From an uncultured Sphingobacteriales bacterium (GTDB lineage: Bacteria; Bacteroidota; Bacteroidia; Chitinophagales; Chitinophagaceae), in contig CALKHN010000073.1 of assembly GCA_937991535.1 (NCBI GenBank), forward strand, positions 1-64,000: 64,000 nucleotides of DNA, given 5' to 3'. The notes under the pieces were generated by a model that saw nothing but the letters and a program-made list of their open reading frames with translations, was not told the origin of the DNA and searched no databases. This document shows positions 33,825 through 43,508 of this stretch, one piece after another; the first letter of the stretch is position 1; each line of letters opens with the position of its first letter. Position numbers and translations under genes: made by a program.

Positions 33825-34236
33825 CATCAAAAGCCTTTGTGGGCTGGCCAGCCCCTGGCGCTTAAAAAATAATGCTTCTATGCAACGGGGGCTTACGCTC
33901 CACACAGTTGCGGGCTGTGAAGACCCCGCCGGGAAGGAAAATCTTTTTTATGTTCTTTTTTCTTGATAAAAAAGAACCAAAAAATCAAGGCTTCAGAAAA
34001 ATGGCTAAAAATTACTGCATTCCACTACCGAAAACAAGTCTAAAGCCAGTCCCTGGTGCTTTGATTTGAGTGAAGCTGTGCTTCAGCTATACAAAATGCC
34101 CGAAAGCGTTTTCGGCTTAACGCTTCATTCCGTAATTTTTTTAACGCCATTTTTCTGAGGCCGGCAGCAGGCATGCTCATTCCTTTATTACTACGTTTCT
34201 CACAATTGCCAGGCTGTGAAGACCTCCATCGGGAAG
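33825..34236. repeat. 0.41 kb direct repeat, copy A
   Basis: It begins CATCAAAAGCCTTTGTG and ends GGGAAG. It matches copy B (34495-34907) at a constant offset of 670-672 bases, near-identical in the central 230 bp. Internal features are a perfect 10-bp hairpin GTTCTTTTTT/AAAAAAGAAC, a 12-bp inverted repeat CAGAAAAATGGC (33994-34005) / GCCATTTTTCTG (34146-34157), a CCGAAA/TTTCGG hairpin, and two members of the GTGAAGACC family at its edges. Small frames (33872-34069) read from it are not genes. Confidence 0.9.
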
Positions 34237-34386
34237 AAAGGTGCTTAAGTCGTAAACGTGTTATATGTAATGGTATTCTGTAACAACTACAAGTGGTTAA
34301 TATGGATCAACCGGTTAAATTCGATGCCAGCAATAGCGGTCTACTGCTGAGATCACAGTAGCACCAAAGCGCTATCAGGGAATAAC

Positions 34387-34427
34387 CACGAAAACGGGCA
34401 GTATTCGTTTTCGTGTGCCTTTTTTTG
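34387..34427 (+). terminator. Terminator-like hairpin inside repeat island
   Basis: CACGAAAAC (34387-34395) pairs with GTTTTCGTG (34407-34415), followed by TGCC and T7. The sequence just upstream (CACAGTAGCACCAAAGCGCTATCAGGG) resembles that at 3647-3668, before the terminator at 3677, so this is a repeated terminator-bearing element with no gene directly upstream here. Confidence 0.6.
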
Positions 34428-34494
34428 TTTCTTTTTTGGGCAGGCAAAAAAGAAAGGAGAACAGCAAGGTATGAAGAAGTCGCACTGGAGTCTT

Positions 34495-34907
34495 CATCAA
34501 AAGCCTTTGTGCGTTGGCCATGAGACCCTGGTGCTGAAAAAAATAATGCTTCTATGCAACGGGGGGCTTACGCTCCACAGTTGCGGGTTGTGAAGACCCC
34601 GCCGGGAAGGAAAATCTTTTTTATGTTCTTTTTTCTTGATAAAAAAGAACCAAAAAATCAAGGCTTCAGAAAAATGGCTAAAAATTACTGCATTCCACTA
34701 CCGAAAACAAGTCTAAAGCCAGTCCCTGGTGCTTTGATTTGAGTGAAGCTGTGCTTCAGCTATACAAAATGCCCGAAAGCGTTTTCGGCTTAACGCTTCA
34801 TTCCGTAATTTTTTTAACGCCATTTTTCTGAGGCCGGCAGCAAGCATGCTCATTTCTTTATTACCACGCTTCTCACAATTGCCAGGCTGTGAACATCCCG
34901 CCGGGAA
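34495..34907. repeat. 0.41 kb direct repeat, copy B
   Basis: This is the second copy of the element at 33825-34236. The 258 bp between copies has other hairpins, including TTTCTTTTTTGGGCAGGCAAAAAAGAAAG. Copy B ends about 54 bp from the BNR-4 gene stop. The differences (for example GGGCTG/GGGTTG and CTTTATTACTACG/CTTTATTACCACG) show that it is a diverged duplication and not an exact recent one. Confidence 0.9.
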
Positions 34908-34960
34908 GAGCACTTTTTGCACAGTTACGCGGTAGCGGCTTCGCAGATCAACAGTAGTGG

Positions 34961-36367
34961 TTAGTGTGATTTTAACAGCACAGGCTTTTCAAAATCTCCC
35001 TTCATGGTGTAAGGAAGTTTCCAAACCTTGTTTCCTTTTTTGTTGCAGAAATAGAGCGCCGATTCCGAAAAGGTATCCGCATTGCCATCGGCCCAAAAAG
35101 CATAAAAATCCGCTTCGGCAGAAACCGCCCTGCGTGCATAGGAGTGATTTCGGTTACTCTTTGCTGTGAGTTGACGCTTTTTTTGCCAGGTTTTGCCGGC
35201 ATCCTCACTTTCCCACATCACCATTTCACCACCTGTACCGTATTGCTGCGGACCGGCATCGGTTGGACCAACAATTTGCCAATGATTTTTGTCGATATAC
35301 AAAGAACCCATATCGTAGTTGTGTGTAGAAGTACAAACGGTATCAAAACGCCAGTTGTTTTTGGTCCAATGCATCAGCACCCATTGTCGCGGGTCGCCGC
35401 CGGGGCCGGGTTTGTAATCATTGCTTATCACTGCCAGTATAACCGGGTTTCCTTCCTCATCAAAATTGAGGTCGTTCAGGTATACCAACCTGCCTTCCTT
35501 TTCGTAATCCTTTATCAGTGCATTGTTTTGTGCATTCAACAGGGGCGTTTGTAAAGGTTTTCCATCAACGGTTGTCCAGGTTTTGCCCATGTCGGAAGTT
35601 TGAGCAACATATACGTTCGTTCTTTTGTCTACATTGCCACCGGGATGATAATTAAAAACCGACACCAGTTTCCCGTTCCATACATTCGTAACCTGGTAAT
35701 GACCACCCATGCCCGCCAGTTTTTGCGCTTCTGCCCATTGCTGCCCGTCGCTACTGGTGCTCCAGTACAGTTCCCTGCCTTTGGTATATTTTGTAAACAA
35801 ATACAGGAAACCTTTGCCGTTGATCCACCAGGGCTGGGGATAGGTCATGTCTGCTTCTTTGATTTTATCAAACGCATCTATCGAATAAGGCTGGCGGCTT
35901 TTGAAAATGATACCTTTGCGTGATGTATTTCGTCCACTTACAAATACCCAGATATACCCTTTGTTATCAATGGCAATGGAGGCATTGTCGTGCGGATCAT
36001 TCACACCATCTTTATCGTATACAATTACCGGCTTTGGCACACGCTTTTTTGCGTGATCATAATAAGATATCATGATCAGCAAATGTTTTTGATCCTTTTG
36101 GGTAGTGCCGCCGTATACAAAAAAAGTCTTATTGGCCGCTTTGCTATAGATGGCCACCGGTACGTGGCTGGAAGTGTAGGTGCCCAATCCACCCGAATAT
36201 TTATCGCCGTAATCCGAAAATTGGCCCAAGGTAAACCAAATGCCCTTGTAACCGTTTGCACTGGCATTTTGGGCGAATAGGCTTGTGTGCATACACAGCA
36301 CAAGACACACTGATGCAATACCATATTTAAAAAGTATTTTCTTATTGGGCATCAGCGCTGGTTTCAT
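34961..36367 (-). CDS. Exported BNR-4 repeat protein of the PUL
   Basis: The 468 aa protein has a signal peptide (hydrophobic 14-28, cleavage near SLFAQ). The stretch NGYKGIWFTLGQFSDYGDKYSGGLGTY and many SxDGxxW or DMGKTW-type strands identify a BNR-4 propeller, the fold shared by several PL families and glycan-binding proteins. It ends the SusC/D-heparinase run at the 3' side, so it probably acts on or binds the same polysaccharide. No lyase catalytic residues could be confirmed. An alternative start at M6 (36352) is possible. Confidence 0.8.
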   Translation of the reverse strand: MKPALMPNKKILFKYGIASVCLVLCMHTSLFAQNASANGYKGIWFTLGQFSDYGDKYSGGLGTYTSSHVPVAIYSKAANKTFFVYGGTTQKDQKHLLIMISYYDHAKKRVPKPVIVYDKDGVNDPHDNASIAIDNKGYIWVFVSGRNTSRKGIIFKSRQPYSIDAFDKIKEADMTYPQPWWINGKGFLYLFTKYTKGRELYWSTSSDGQQWAEAQKLAGMGGHYQVTNVWNGKLVSVFNYHPGGNVDKRTNVYVAQTSDMGKTWTTVDGKPLQTPLLNAQNNALIKDYEKEGRLVYLNDLNFDEEGNPVILAVISNDYKPGPGGDPRQWVLMHWTKNNWRFDTVCTSTHNYDMGSLYIDKNHWQIVGPTDAGPQQYGTGGEMVMWESEDAGKTWQKKRQLTAKSNRNHSYARRAVSAEADFYAFWADGNADTFSESALYFCNKKGNKVWKLPYTMKGDFEKPVLLKSH

Positions 36368-36433
36368 GAGCCGATTTCTTCATGTGCGGATATTTAAAAG
36401 TCAAGTTAAGATTAAAATGACATTTTTAATGCA

Positions 36434-38308
36434 TCATTCCGGCGACGACAACCGCACTTTTACCGTTCCTTTTTTGTTCAGGAAGATGTAAGCAGGGATC
36501 CGTATTTCAATTCTTTTCAGGTTTTCAATTCTTTTGTCCAGCGCCATTGGCGGAGGATCCATCACAATTGTTGAAATATTCATATTGGCCGGAGAAAGAA
36601 TGGTAAGGTTCAGCAATTTGCCATCTTGCTTCAAAACTGCCCCATCACTGGTGGGCATAACCTCCGCAGTTGTCATTATAGCCCAGGTGATGCTTTTTGT
36701 AGAATCATTCAAACTCAATTCATCCTCAATGGTTATGGAGTGATCTGAATCTTTGGTGAAAGTACGGTGTGCGCTGGTGAGATGCCCTGTAAAAATCTCT
36801 GTCATGTCTATGGCTGCTTCGGGACTTTTACCGTTTGTGAAGCGAATTAAACCTGCATTGCCTTTAACGTTAAACCTGGCATTGTCAACCGTGAGGGTAC
36901 TGTGTCCGAAATTTCCTTTGGTAAGCAGCGACCATCTGGGGCAATCCTGGCACATGCCCCAAAGGTTAAAGCCTGCCTGCTCGAGTGTATTATAATCCTG
37001 CACGCCCGGATCAACAACCCACCTTACGCCATTCAGTTCAAATACAAAACTTCCGGCATCCATGTTTCCATGACTCAGTGACGCCCTGCCACCTTTGCCG
37101 GCAAAATAATACTGATTGGAATTGTTTTCTTCGTTGCGAAATATAACAATTGGATTGGGTCCGTCTCCTTTCCATGCCAGGGGGAGACTAATTTTGTTTT
37201 TAGGTTCAAACTCCGATAACCAAACCAGTCCAGGTCCTGCCAGGCGGGTTAGTTTACCCATAGCTGCGGGTGGTCGCAAAAATTTTTCTTTCTCAAAATA
37301 CAGGTCATTTCCGGTTTCTTTGGCAAACCAGGCAAGTGTGATGTCGCCATTTTCACCGGCGCTGTCGCCGCAATCAGCAAAATTAAAATACATGCCCGAA
37401 GGGGCCACTGTTTGCACCCGGAAATCAGCACTCTTCAAAAATGAAGGATAGGCTGCGATACCAAAATCGGTACCGAAGGCGCTTGAAAGCAGTGAAGATG
37501 CAGTAACAGAAAAACTTGTACCATAGCCCCAGTATGTTGCGCCCTCGGGGTATACGCCATCGGGTGCATATTGTTTTAACGCTTCAGGCATTCCATTCAG
37601 CGAGCGGCTGATGGTTTTTGCAGCCAGTTCAGGATCTTTATCGGCTATTACAATCGCTGCGGCAATCATTCCCCCATTGCACACCTGGTTCCAGTTGTTG
37701 GTTCCGGCCACCCATCCGGGATCCCGATCACCAAAACTGGGTTTTATTCCTTTTTCAATCAATGCAGTTTTTGCCAGCGCTGCGGTAGCTTTGGGCAAAT
37801 CTTTTCCCGTCCAGTCAACCGCTATGGCAACAGCCAGCGACATTTCGGCCACGTCCAGAAAGTGCGAGGGGTTCCAGTCCGAAAAACCACAAACCGCGAT
37901 CAGTTCATCATTAATTCGTTTCAGCACAACCCGATCTCTTTCTATTCTGTACAGCATGGAAAGAATAGTCATCCGGTATAGCATCTCCCTGGAAACACCC
38001 AGCAAACGCCGGCCTTCCAATTTTCTTTCGAGGAAGGGTTCACCGGCTATTTTACCGGCATTGAGTTTTATGGCTGCATAATAGTTTTTTACAACGGGGT
38101 CGGTTTTTATTTTGTTCTTCAGGTTCTTTTCAATAGAGGGTGTAAGGATCAACCGGGGAGTTGATTTTCTCAAATTTTTTTTAAGGTATGGAACGGTAAC
38201 AGGGTTTTGAAGTTTTACCAGTTCGTTCTTTTCCTGTGTGGGTTCCTGGCCTTTCACCAAAATGGCCATTGCTTGTAACAGAACAAGCGCAATGATTTTA
38301 TTATTCAT
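36434..38308 (-). CDS. Heparinase II/III family lyase
   Basis: This 624 aa exported protein has a signal peptide (start MNNKIIALVLLQAMAILVKG), an N-terminal (alpha/alpha) toroid (about 60-330) and a C-terminal beta-sandwich with the family signature LSHGNMDAGSFVFELNG and WVVDPG. Family members cleave uronic-acid polysaccharides (heparin, alginate, oligoalginate) by beta-elimination, using a Tyr/His pair. It lies downstream of SusD, separated by a long palindromic element, and upstream of the BNR-4 gene. The target uronide is not decided by sequence reading. Confidence 0.87.
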   Translation of the reverse strand: MNNKIIALVLLQAMAILVKGQEPTQEKNELVKLQNPVTVPYLKKNLRKSTPRLILTPSIEKNLKNKIKTDPVVKNYYAAIKLNAGKIAGEPFLERKLEGRRLLGVSREMLYRMTILSMLYRIERDRVVLKRINDELIAVCGFSDWNPSHFLDVAEMSLAVAIAVDWTGKDLPKATAALAKTALIEKGIKPSFGDRDPGWVAGTNNWNQVCNGGMIAAAIVIADKDPELAAKTISRSLNGMPEALKQYAPDGVYPEGATYWGYGTSFSVTASSLLSSAFGTDFGIAAYPSFLKSADFRVQTVAPSGMYFNFADCGDSAGENGDITLAWFAKETGNDLYFEKEKFLRPPAAMGKLTRLAGPGLVWLSEFEPKNKISLPLAWKGDGPNPIVIFRNEENNSNQYYFAGKGGRASLSHGNMDAGSFVFELNGVRWVVDPGVQDYNTLEQAGFNLWGMCQDCPRWSLLTKGNFGHSTLTVDNARFNVKGNAGLIRFTNGKSPEAAIDMTEIFTGHLTSAHRTFTKDSDHSITIEDELSLNDSTKSITWAIMTTAEVMPTSDGAVLKQDGKLLNLTILSPANMNISTIVMDPPPMALDKRIENLKRIEIRIPAYIFLNKKGTVKVRLSSPE

Positions 38309-38356
38309 TCCTTAATTGTATTGATGCTTTGTAATTATTTTGATAATAAATTGAGA

Positions 38357-38481
38357 CTGACTAAAAAGGTCGTCATTGCGAATGAAGTGAAGGAATCTCA
38401 AATACTTAAGCCTTTATCACTCCATGAGATTGCTTCGGTCGTTCCTTCCTCGCAAAGACGTTCAACGACCTTTTTAGTCAG
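38357..38481. repeat. MITE-like palindromic element between susD and lyase genes
   Basis: Perfect 17-bp ends CTGACTAAAAAGGTCGT (38357-38373) and ACGACCTTTTTAGTCAG (38465-38481) enclose 91 bp. That interior is itself imperfectly palindromic: CATTGCGAATGAAGTGAAGGAATCTCA facing TGAGATTGCTTCG…CCTTCCTCGCAAAGACG. The GTCATTGCGA…GAAGCAATCTCA motif is a widespread bacterial dispersed repeat core. In the PUL transcript it would fold into a long hairpin. Confidence 0.85.
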
Positions 38482-38496
38482 CCCCACCATACTGGG

Positions 38497-40281
38497 TTAC
38501 CAGCCGGGGTTTTGCCCTATTTCAGGATTTTGCGATAAAGCGCTTAAGGGTATGGGCCACAGGTAGTGTTTACTCTCATCGAACACAGGGTTATCCCAAT
38601 CCGAGTCTTTATACACGTCAATATAGGTTTTGCCTGAAACCGGGTCAACCGAAGACTTTGGCTTAGCTCCTGTATAACGTGCAATTGCCGCCGCATCCCA
38701 AAGTATTCCCATAGATTTGATTTCGAGTTTTTTGCCCTGTTTCCAACGCCTCAGGTCGTCGTAGCGAAACCCTTCCATAAAGAGCTCCACCCTGCGTTCT
38801 CTTCTTATTTCCACAATTAACGGGGAAACGCCATCGCTTGTGTATCTGGGATCAACCGGAATATTGGCCAAATCCATATGCGGCATAGCTACCCGGTCAC
38901 GCAATTTATTGACCGACATATCGAGGTCGGCCTGGGTAATGGTTCCCAACTCAGCCTTAGCCTCCGCAAAGTTCAGCAGGCCTTCGCCCAAACGCAGTAC
39001 AATTACGGGGGTGGTAGAGATATTGTATGCATTACCAGCGGCTATTGACTCATAGGTTTTAATAATGTGGTAGCCTGTTGTACTGGAAGTTCCGCCGGCC
39101 ATACCCGTTAACCTCGGATAACTGTAAGCAAGGCTCCTTTCGTAATTGTAATAAGCCTGGTCAGCAGGATAAAGAACAGTCTGTCGTAAACGGGGATCCC
39201 TGTTTTCAAATATATCTTCAAATTGCGCATCGCCTTTATACAGGGGCGAAATTGAAATGGGCTTACCATCGGTACACAGGTAATCTTCCACCATACTCTT
39301 GGTGGCCCCGCCATTGTATCCTTTCCAGTAATTGATAAGGTGGTTGGTGAGCACGCCTGTCTGAAACTTTCTCCAATAGATAATCTCCGAATTTCCGGTA
39401 AAGTCCGATCCATAGGCAGGGCGTTGATACGAATTATAGTCATGCATGGGATTACCGGTGCTGTACACCTCATAAGGTCCGTTTTCAATAAGTTCCTGTG
39501 CGGCGTCGGCAGCTTCCTGCAGCCACATATCGGCATTAGTGCCGCCATGATATTTGCGCCAGGTACCTTCAAACAGGCATATTCTCGACTTAACCAGCAA
39601 AGCTGCCCACCTGTTGAGCCTGCCCGGCGCATTTCCGTCGCCCCAGTCATCGGGAAGGTTAGCGCAGGCAAAGGTAAGATCGGCCAATACGCTATCCATT
39701 GCCTGATCACGTGGTGTACGCGCAGCAAACAATTCTTCGGAATCTATATTCAGTTCATGTCCTACCCAGGGCACATCTCCAAACTTAGACACCTTATCAC
39801 CATAAAACCATCCACGGAAAAGCCTGGCTTCGGCGGCATATTTATTAATGGTTTCCATGGGAATATCTGCGGTAAAATAATGATCAAGTCCAACGTTGAT
39901 GGCGCGAACAAAATCCCACCCGATCCAGCCATACTGTTGCGAGCTGGATGGAATACTGTGTTTGCCAGAGCGGGTTTGTGCATAAAAAGCCTGCCGCGAG
40001 TGGGTTGGAGCAATGTTGTCTGAATATTCATCAAGGTACCACGACCCGCACCAGTTGCTCTCGAAACCATCATCTACCCCCATCATAATGGGCACGTTCT
40101 GATGGTTTCTTGCCATGTTGTACAGTCCGTTGTTATAAACCTTCAGGTCATTCTCTGTATGCCAGAAGGTAGTGTTGCTGATCCGGTCGAGCGGGTACCT
40201 GTTGAGGTAATCTTTTTTACAACTGTTAAGTAGAATTGCCGTAAAAACACACAATCCGGCTTGTATTATAGATTTTTTCAT
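38497..40281 (-). CDS. susD: RagB/SusD family nutrient-uptake lipoprotein
   Basis: The 594 aa outer-membrane lipoprotein has a signal ending ILLNSC (lipidated Cys at about 21) and KKDYLNRYP, typical of SusD. It has the TPR-rich helical core and the common C-terminal block VEIRRERRVELFMEGFRYDDLRRWKQG. It binds the polysaccharide or oligosaccharide at the cell surface and caps the SusC pore. It follows susC by 38 bp on the same strand. The gene symbol denotes the family, not proven orthology to Bacteroides starch SusD. Confidence 0.95.
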   Translation of the reverse strand: MKKSIIQAGLCVFTAILLNSCKKDYLNRYPLDRISNTTFWHTENDLKVYNNGLYNMARNHQNVPIMMGVDDGFESNWCGSWYLDEYSDNIAPTHSRQAFYAQTRSGKHSIPSSSQQYGWIGWDFVRAINVGLDHYFTADIPMETINKYAAEARLFRGWFYGDKVSKFGDVPWVGHELNIDSEELFAARTPRDQAMDSVLADLTFACANLPDDWGDGNAPGRLNRWAALLVKSRICLFEGTWRKYHGGTNADMWLQEAADAAQELIENGPYEVYSTGNPMHDYNSYQRPAYGSDFTGNSEIIYWRKFQTGVLTNHLINYWKGYNGGATKSMVEDYLCTDGKPISISPLYKGDAQFEDIFENRDPRLRQTVLYPADQAYYNYERSLAYSYPRLTGMAGGTSSTTGYHIIKTYESIAAGNAYNISTTPVIVLRLGEGLLNFAEAKAELGTITQADLDMSVNKLRDRVAMPHMDLANIPVDPRYTSDGVSPLIVEIRRERRVELFMEGFRYDDLRRWKQGKKLEIKSMGILWDAAAIARYTGAKPKSSVDPVSGKTYIDVYKDSDWDNPVFDESKHYLWPIPLSALSQNPEIGQNPGW

Positions 40282-40319
40282 TTGCTGATTTTTTTGTTTG
40301 ATGTTTCTTTCAGAAGAAA

Positions 40320-43300
40320 TTAAAAACTCAGTTTGGCGCCCAGTGTAAATATCCGCTGTAAATAATATTCCTGTGTTACGGTGAACACACTTTCGGGGTC
40401 GAGCGGTTTATGCATTTTGCTGGCCTCCCATAAATTCATCCCGGCAAAATATATTTGCGCGCCGGTGAGTTTCACTTTCTGAATCCACTGAACAGGGAAC
40501 TGGTAGCTCACGCTAAGGTTTTTCAGCCTGATATAACTGGCGTTCTGAACGTAGCGCGACTGCGGATGAATGTTCTTTTTGGTATTGTATCCAAAGGTAG
40601 GCGCCGCGAAATATGCATCGCGGTTGGTTTCGCTCCATGATTCTGTAATCGCATACTTTTCAAGATGTCCATCGTTGTAAGGGTAGAATGCATTCCAGTT
40701 GCCATTATCAGGCAGGTAGTCGCGTTTCATAACGCCCTGGAAAAATACGTTCAGCGCTATGCCTTTAAAACTGAGGTCGCCGTTGATGCCAAACAGATAG
40801 CGGGGAGTGGTGTTGCCTACAATCCTCAGATCACCATGATCTTCGAGCGTTCTAACGCCCGGCGTAATTTTAGCATCCTTATTCAAATCGGCATACTGCA
40901 TGTCTCCGGCCTTCCAGGAGGCGCCCAATTGGTCCTGGTTTGGAGCCGAAGCAATTTCAGCATCCGTTTGAAATATGCCAACCGTTTCATAAGCCCATAT
41001 TTCACCAATATCTTTTCCTACATAGTAGTCGTCAATAGCGCCGGTGGGGTTAAGGTATTTTGTAATTTTAGAGGTGTTGTCACTCAAAGCCAGGGTAAAA
41101 CCATAATTCCAGTTGGCGCTGAACTGATCGTGCCATGAAGCAGATAACTCCCAGCCCGTTGTTCTTAAGTCGGCCGCATTCGACTTGGGCGCTGATGTTC
41201 CGAGAATGCTGGGATAGCTTACATTCATCAGCATATCTTTGGTGTCTCTGGTGTATACGTCAAACGACAGATCCAGCCGTTGATTCAATATGGTGAAGTC
41301 CAGTCCGAGGTTTTTGGCAACCACCGTTTCCCAGGTAAGCGTAGGACTTACCAGTCCCGCCGGTGAAACGTAGGGAATAAAGCCGCCCGACATGATATAA
41401 GGAGCCTGTCCTGAACCCATTGTTGAAATATAGGGGTAATAATCATCACCCAATAACTGGTTGCCGAGGGTGCCGTAGGAGGCGCGCAATTTCAGGTTGT
41501 CGAGCCAGCTCCGGGCGCCATTCATAAACCCTTCTTCAGAAATTCTCCAGCCCACGGAAACCGATGGGAAGAATCCGTACCGGCCATCCGATGGGAAACG
41601 GGAAGTTCCATCATACCTGCCATTGGTTTCCAGCAGGTACCTGTCTTTGAAGATATAGTTAAGCCGGTAAAAGAAGCCCTGTAACGAAACGTGCGATTTG
41701 CCGCCTGTGGTTTGCTGGTTGCCTGTTGTAGTGCTTAGGTCGGGAACAGTAGGTGTAATCAGGCTCCTGGCTGTTGCCTGGATATAGGTATTTCTTCCCC
41801 ACTCGTTATTATAACCCACCATGGCTTTAATAAAATGATTCTCAATTTGGTCAACCGTATATTCTGCATACCCGTTAAAAACGGTATACTGGTTGTAATC
41901 AGATCTGTTCCTGATAAAATCATCGCCACTGAAACCGTTTGTGATCATGGGTGTTGCTAAAAGATCCGATGAAACGATATTCACCTTGCTGGCCACTTCC
42001 TGCCGTTGACGGTTAAAACTGTTATATGAGAAATCTCCGCGGAGTCTTAATCCCTTAATGGGCGTTAAGGTTAGGCCCTGGGTTAGCCACACGTCATTGT
42101 TCACAAAATTATCACGTCCCCCATTTTCCAGGTAAGGAAAGAAGTTTGTTCCTCCAAAACCCATTCCAATATACTGCGCGTATTGATCATGATCGCCCGG
42201 TGTGATATAGTAAGGCAGATCGGGAAACGTTACCAGTGAAAGCGGGCTTTGCCTTGCACTGGAATTAATATTAACGTCCCAGTTGTAAAAATAAGGTTTG
42301 TCGCTTACCTGCGAATTGAAAACAACTTTCTCGTCGAGCGACAGCCAATTGGTCACTTTAATGTCGGCCTTCATTAATACATTGTACCGTTTAAACTTTT
42401 CATTTTTATCTTTGTTTTTCAGGTAGCCGTCTTTATTGAGCAACCCAAAAGAGGCGTAATAACTTACTTTTTCTGACGAGCCTGAAATAGACAAATCATA
42501 TTGTTGCTGGGGTGCATAATCGGTGATCAACCTGTTCTGATAGTCGTTGTTTCCGTAATAGCGAAAACTGCCATTATACACTTCCCACTCGTTTTCAAGT
42601 GTTGGATTATCTACCCACTGTTTGGTTTTGGCTACATAAGCATCGTCGTAAGCCGGCTGACCACTTGCGCGGATGGTAGCTGTATTGTACGCGGTAACAT
42701 AGTCGTACGGGTTGGTTACCACATCCATCAGGAAGATCGGCTTGGCCAGTGATTGCTCGGTACTCAACTGAACGTTTATCTTGCCCCCCTTTTTTCCCTG
42801 TTTTGTTTCAACCAGGATAACACCAAATGCAGCCCTCGCCCCATAAATTGCCGAAGCTGCCGCATCTTTTAAAACCGTTACGCTGGCGATATCATCCGGG
42901 TTGATCATTTGCAAAGGCATAGGCACATTGTCAACCAGTATCAGCGGGCTGCCGCCGTTAATTGAGGTAAAGCCCCTGATATTAAATTCCGGAGCCGTTG
43001 TGGGGTCGCCATTGCGGATGCTCACATTCAGTCCGGGAACCACGCCCTGTAATCCCTGCCCGGCATCCACAATCGGACGGTTTTCAAGCCTTTCACTGCT
43101 CACTGTACCTACTGCGCCTGTAAGGTTTACCTTTTTTTGAGTACCATACCCTACTACTACTACCTCATCTAAAGCACTGGTTTTTGCCAGTAATAAAATG
43201 CTAAATGTTTCCTGGTTGGTTACAGTAACTTCCTGCGTGGCGTAGCCTGTAAAAGAGAAAATCAGGATGTCTTTGGGTACAGCCTGAATCGTAAAATTTC

Positions 43301-43508
43301 CCAGGGCGTTTGTAGTGGTTCCCCGTGAAGTGTTTTTTACAAGTACAGTTACATTTTCCAGCGGGGTTCCTGTATTGTCTTTCACCGTACCCGATATATT
43401 GCGCTGCGCCAGGGTGGGAATAGCAAAAAATGCAAGCACAATGAAATACACAAGAACAATCGTCCGCTTTTTCAAAAACCGGTTGCTCAAAAATGATGGT
43501 TTACTCAT
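40320..43508 (-). CDS. susC: SusC/RagA family TonB-linked outer-membrane protein
   Basis: The 1062 aa TonB-dependent transporter has a signal peptide (to about LAQ), an N-terminal carboxypeptidase-regulatory-like domain (SGTVKDNTGTPLENV), a TonB box/linker DEVVVVGYGTQKK, a plug domain with LILVDNVPMP and SVTVLKDAAASAIYGARAAFGV, and a C-terminal beta barrel ending in F. It imports glycan with SusD. It heads the minus-strand PUL. The symbol denotes the family. Confidence 0.96.
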   Translation of the reverse strand: MSKPSFLSNRFLKKRTIVLVYFIVLAFFAIPTLAQRNISGTVKDNTGTPLENVTVLVKNTSRGTTTNALGNFTIQAVPKDILIFSFTGYATQEVTVTNQETFSILLLAKTSALDEVVVVGYGTQKKVNLTGAVGTVSSERLENRPIVDAGQGLQGVVPGLNVSIRNGDPTTAPEFNIRGFTSINGGSPLILVDNVPMPLQMINPDDIASVTVLKDAAASAIYGARAAFGVILVETKQGKKGGKINVQLSTEQSLAKPIFLMDVVTNPYDYVTAYNTATIRASGQPAYDDAYVAKTKQWVDNPTLENEWEVYNGSFRYYGNNDYQNRLITDYAPQQQYDLSISGSSEKVSYYASFGLLNKDGYLKNKDKNEKFKRYNVLMKADIKVTNWLSLDEKVVFNSQVSDKPYFYNWDVNINSSARQSPLSLVTFPDLPYYITPGDHDQYAQYIGMGFGGTNFFPYLENGGRDNFVNNDVWLTQGLTLTPIKGLRLRGDFSYNSFNRQRQEVASKVNIVSSDLLATPMITNGFSGDDFIRNRSDYNQYTVFNGYAEYTVDQIENHFIKAMVGYNNEWGRNTYIQATARSLITPTVPDLSTTTGNQQTTGGKSHVSLQGFFYRLNYIFKDRYLLETNGRYDGTSRFPSDGRYGFFPSVSVGWRISEEGFMNGARSWLDNLKLRASYGTLGNQLLGDDYYPYISTMGSGQAPYIMSGGFIPYVSPAGLVSPTLTWETVVAKNLGLDFTILNQRLDLSFDVYTRDTKDMLMNVSYPSILGTSAPKSNAADLRTTGWELSASWHDQFSANWNYGFTLALSDNTSKITKYLNPTGAIDDYYVGKDIGEIWAYETVGIFQTDAEIASAPNQDQLGASWKAGDMQYADLNKDAKITPGVRTLEDHGDLRIVGNTTPRYLFGINGDLSFKGIALNVFFQGVMKRDYLPDNGNWNAFYPYNDGHLEKYAITESWSETNRDAYFAAPTFGYNTKKNIHPQSRYVQNASYIRLKNLSVSYQFPVQWIQKVKLTGAQIYFAGMNLWEASKMHKPLDPESVFTVTQEYYLQRIFTLGAKLSF

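Noticed and set aside
33872..34742. Two nearly identical 62-65 aa frames (33872-34069 and 34554-34742)
   Set aside because: Both lie in the two copies of the 0.41 kb structured repeat; the identical C-termini reflect duplication of DNA and not protein conservation.
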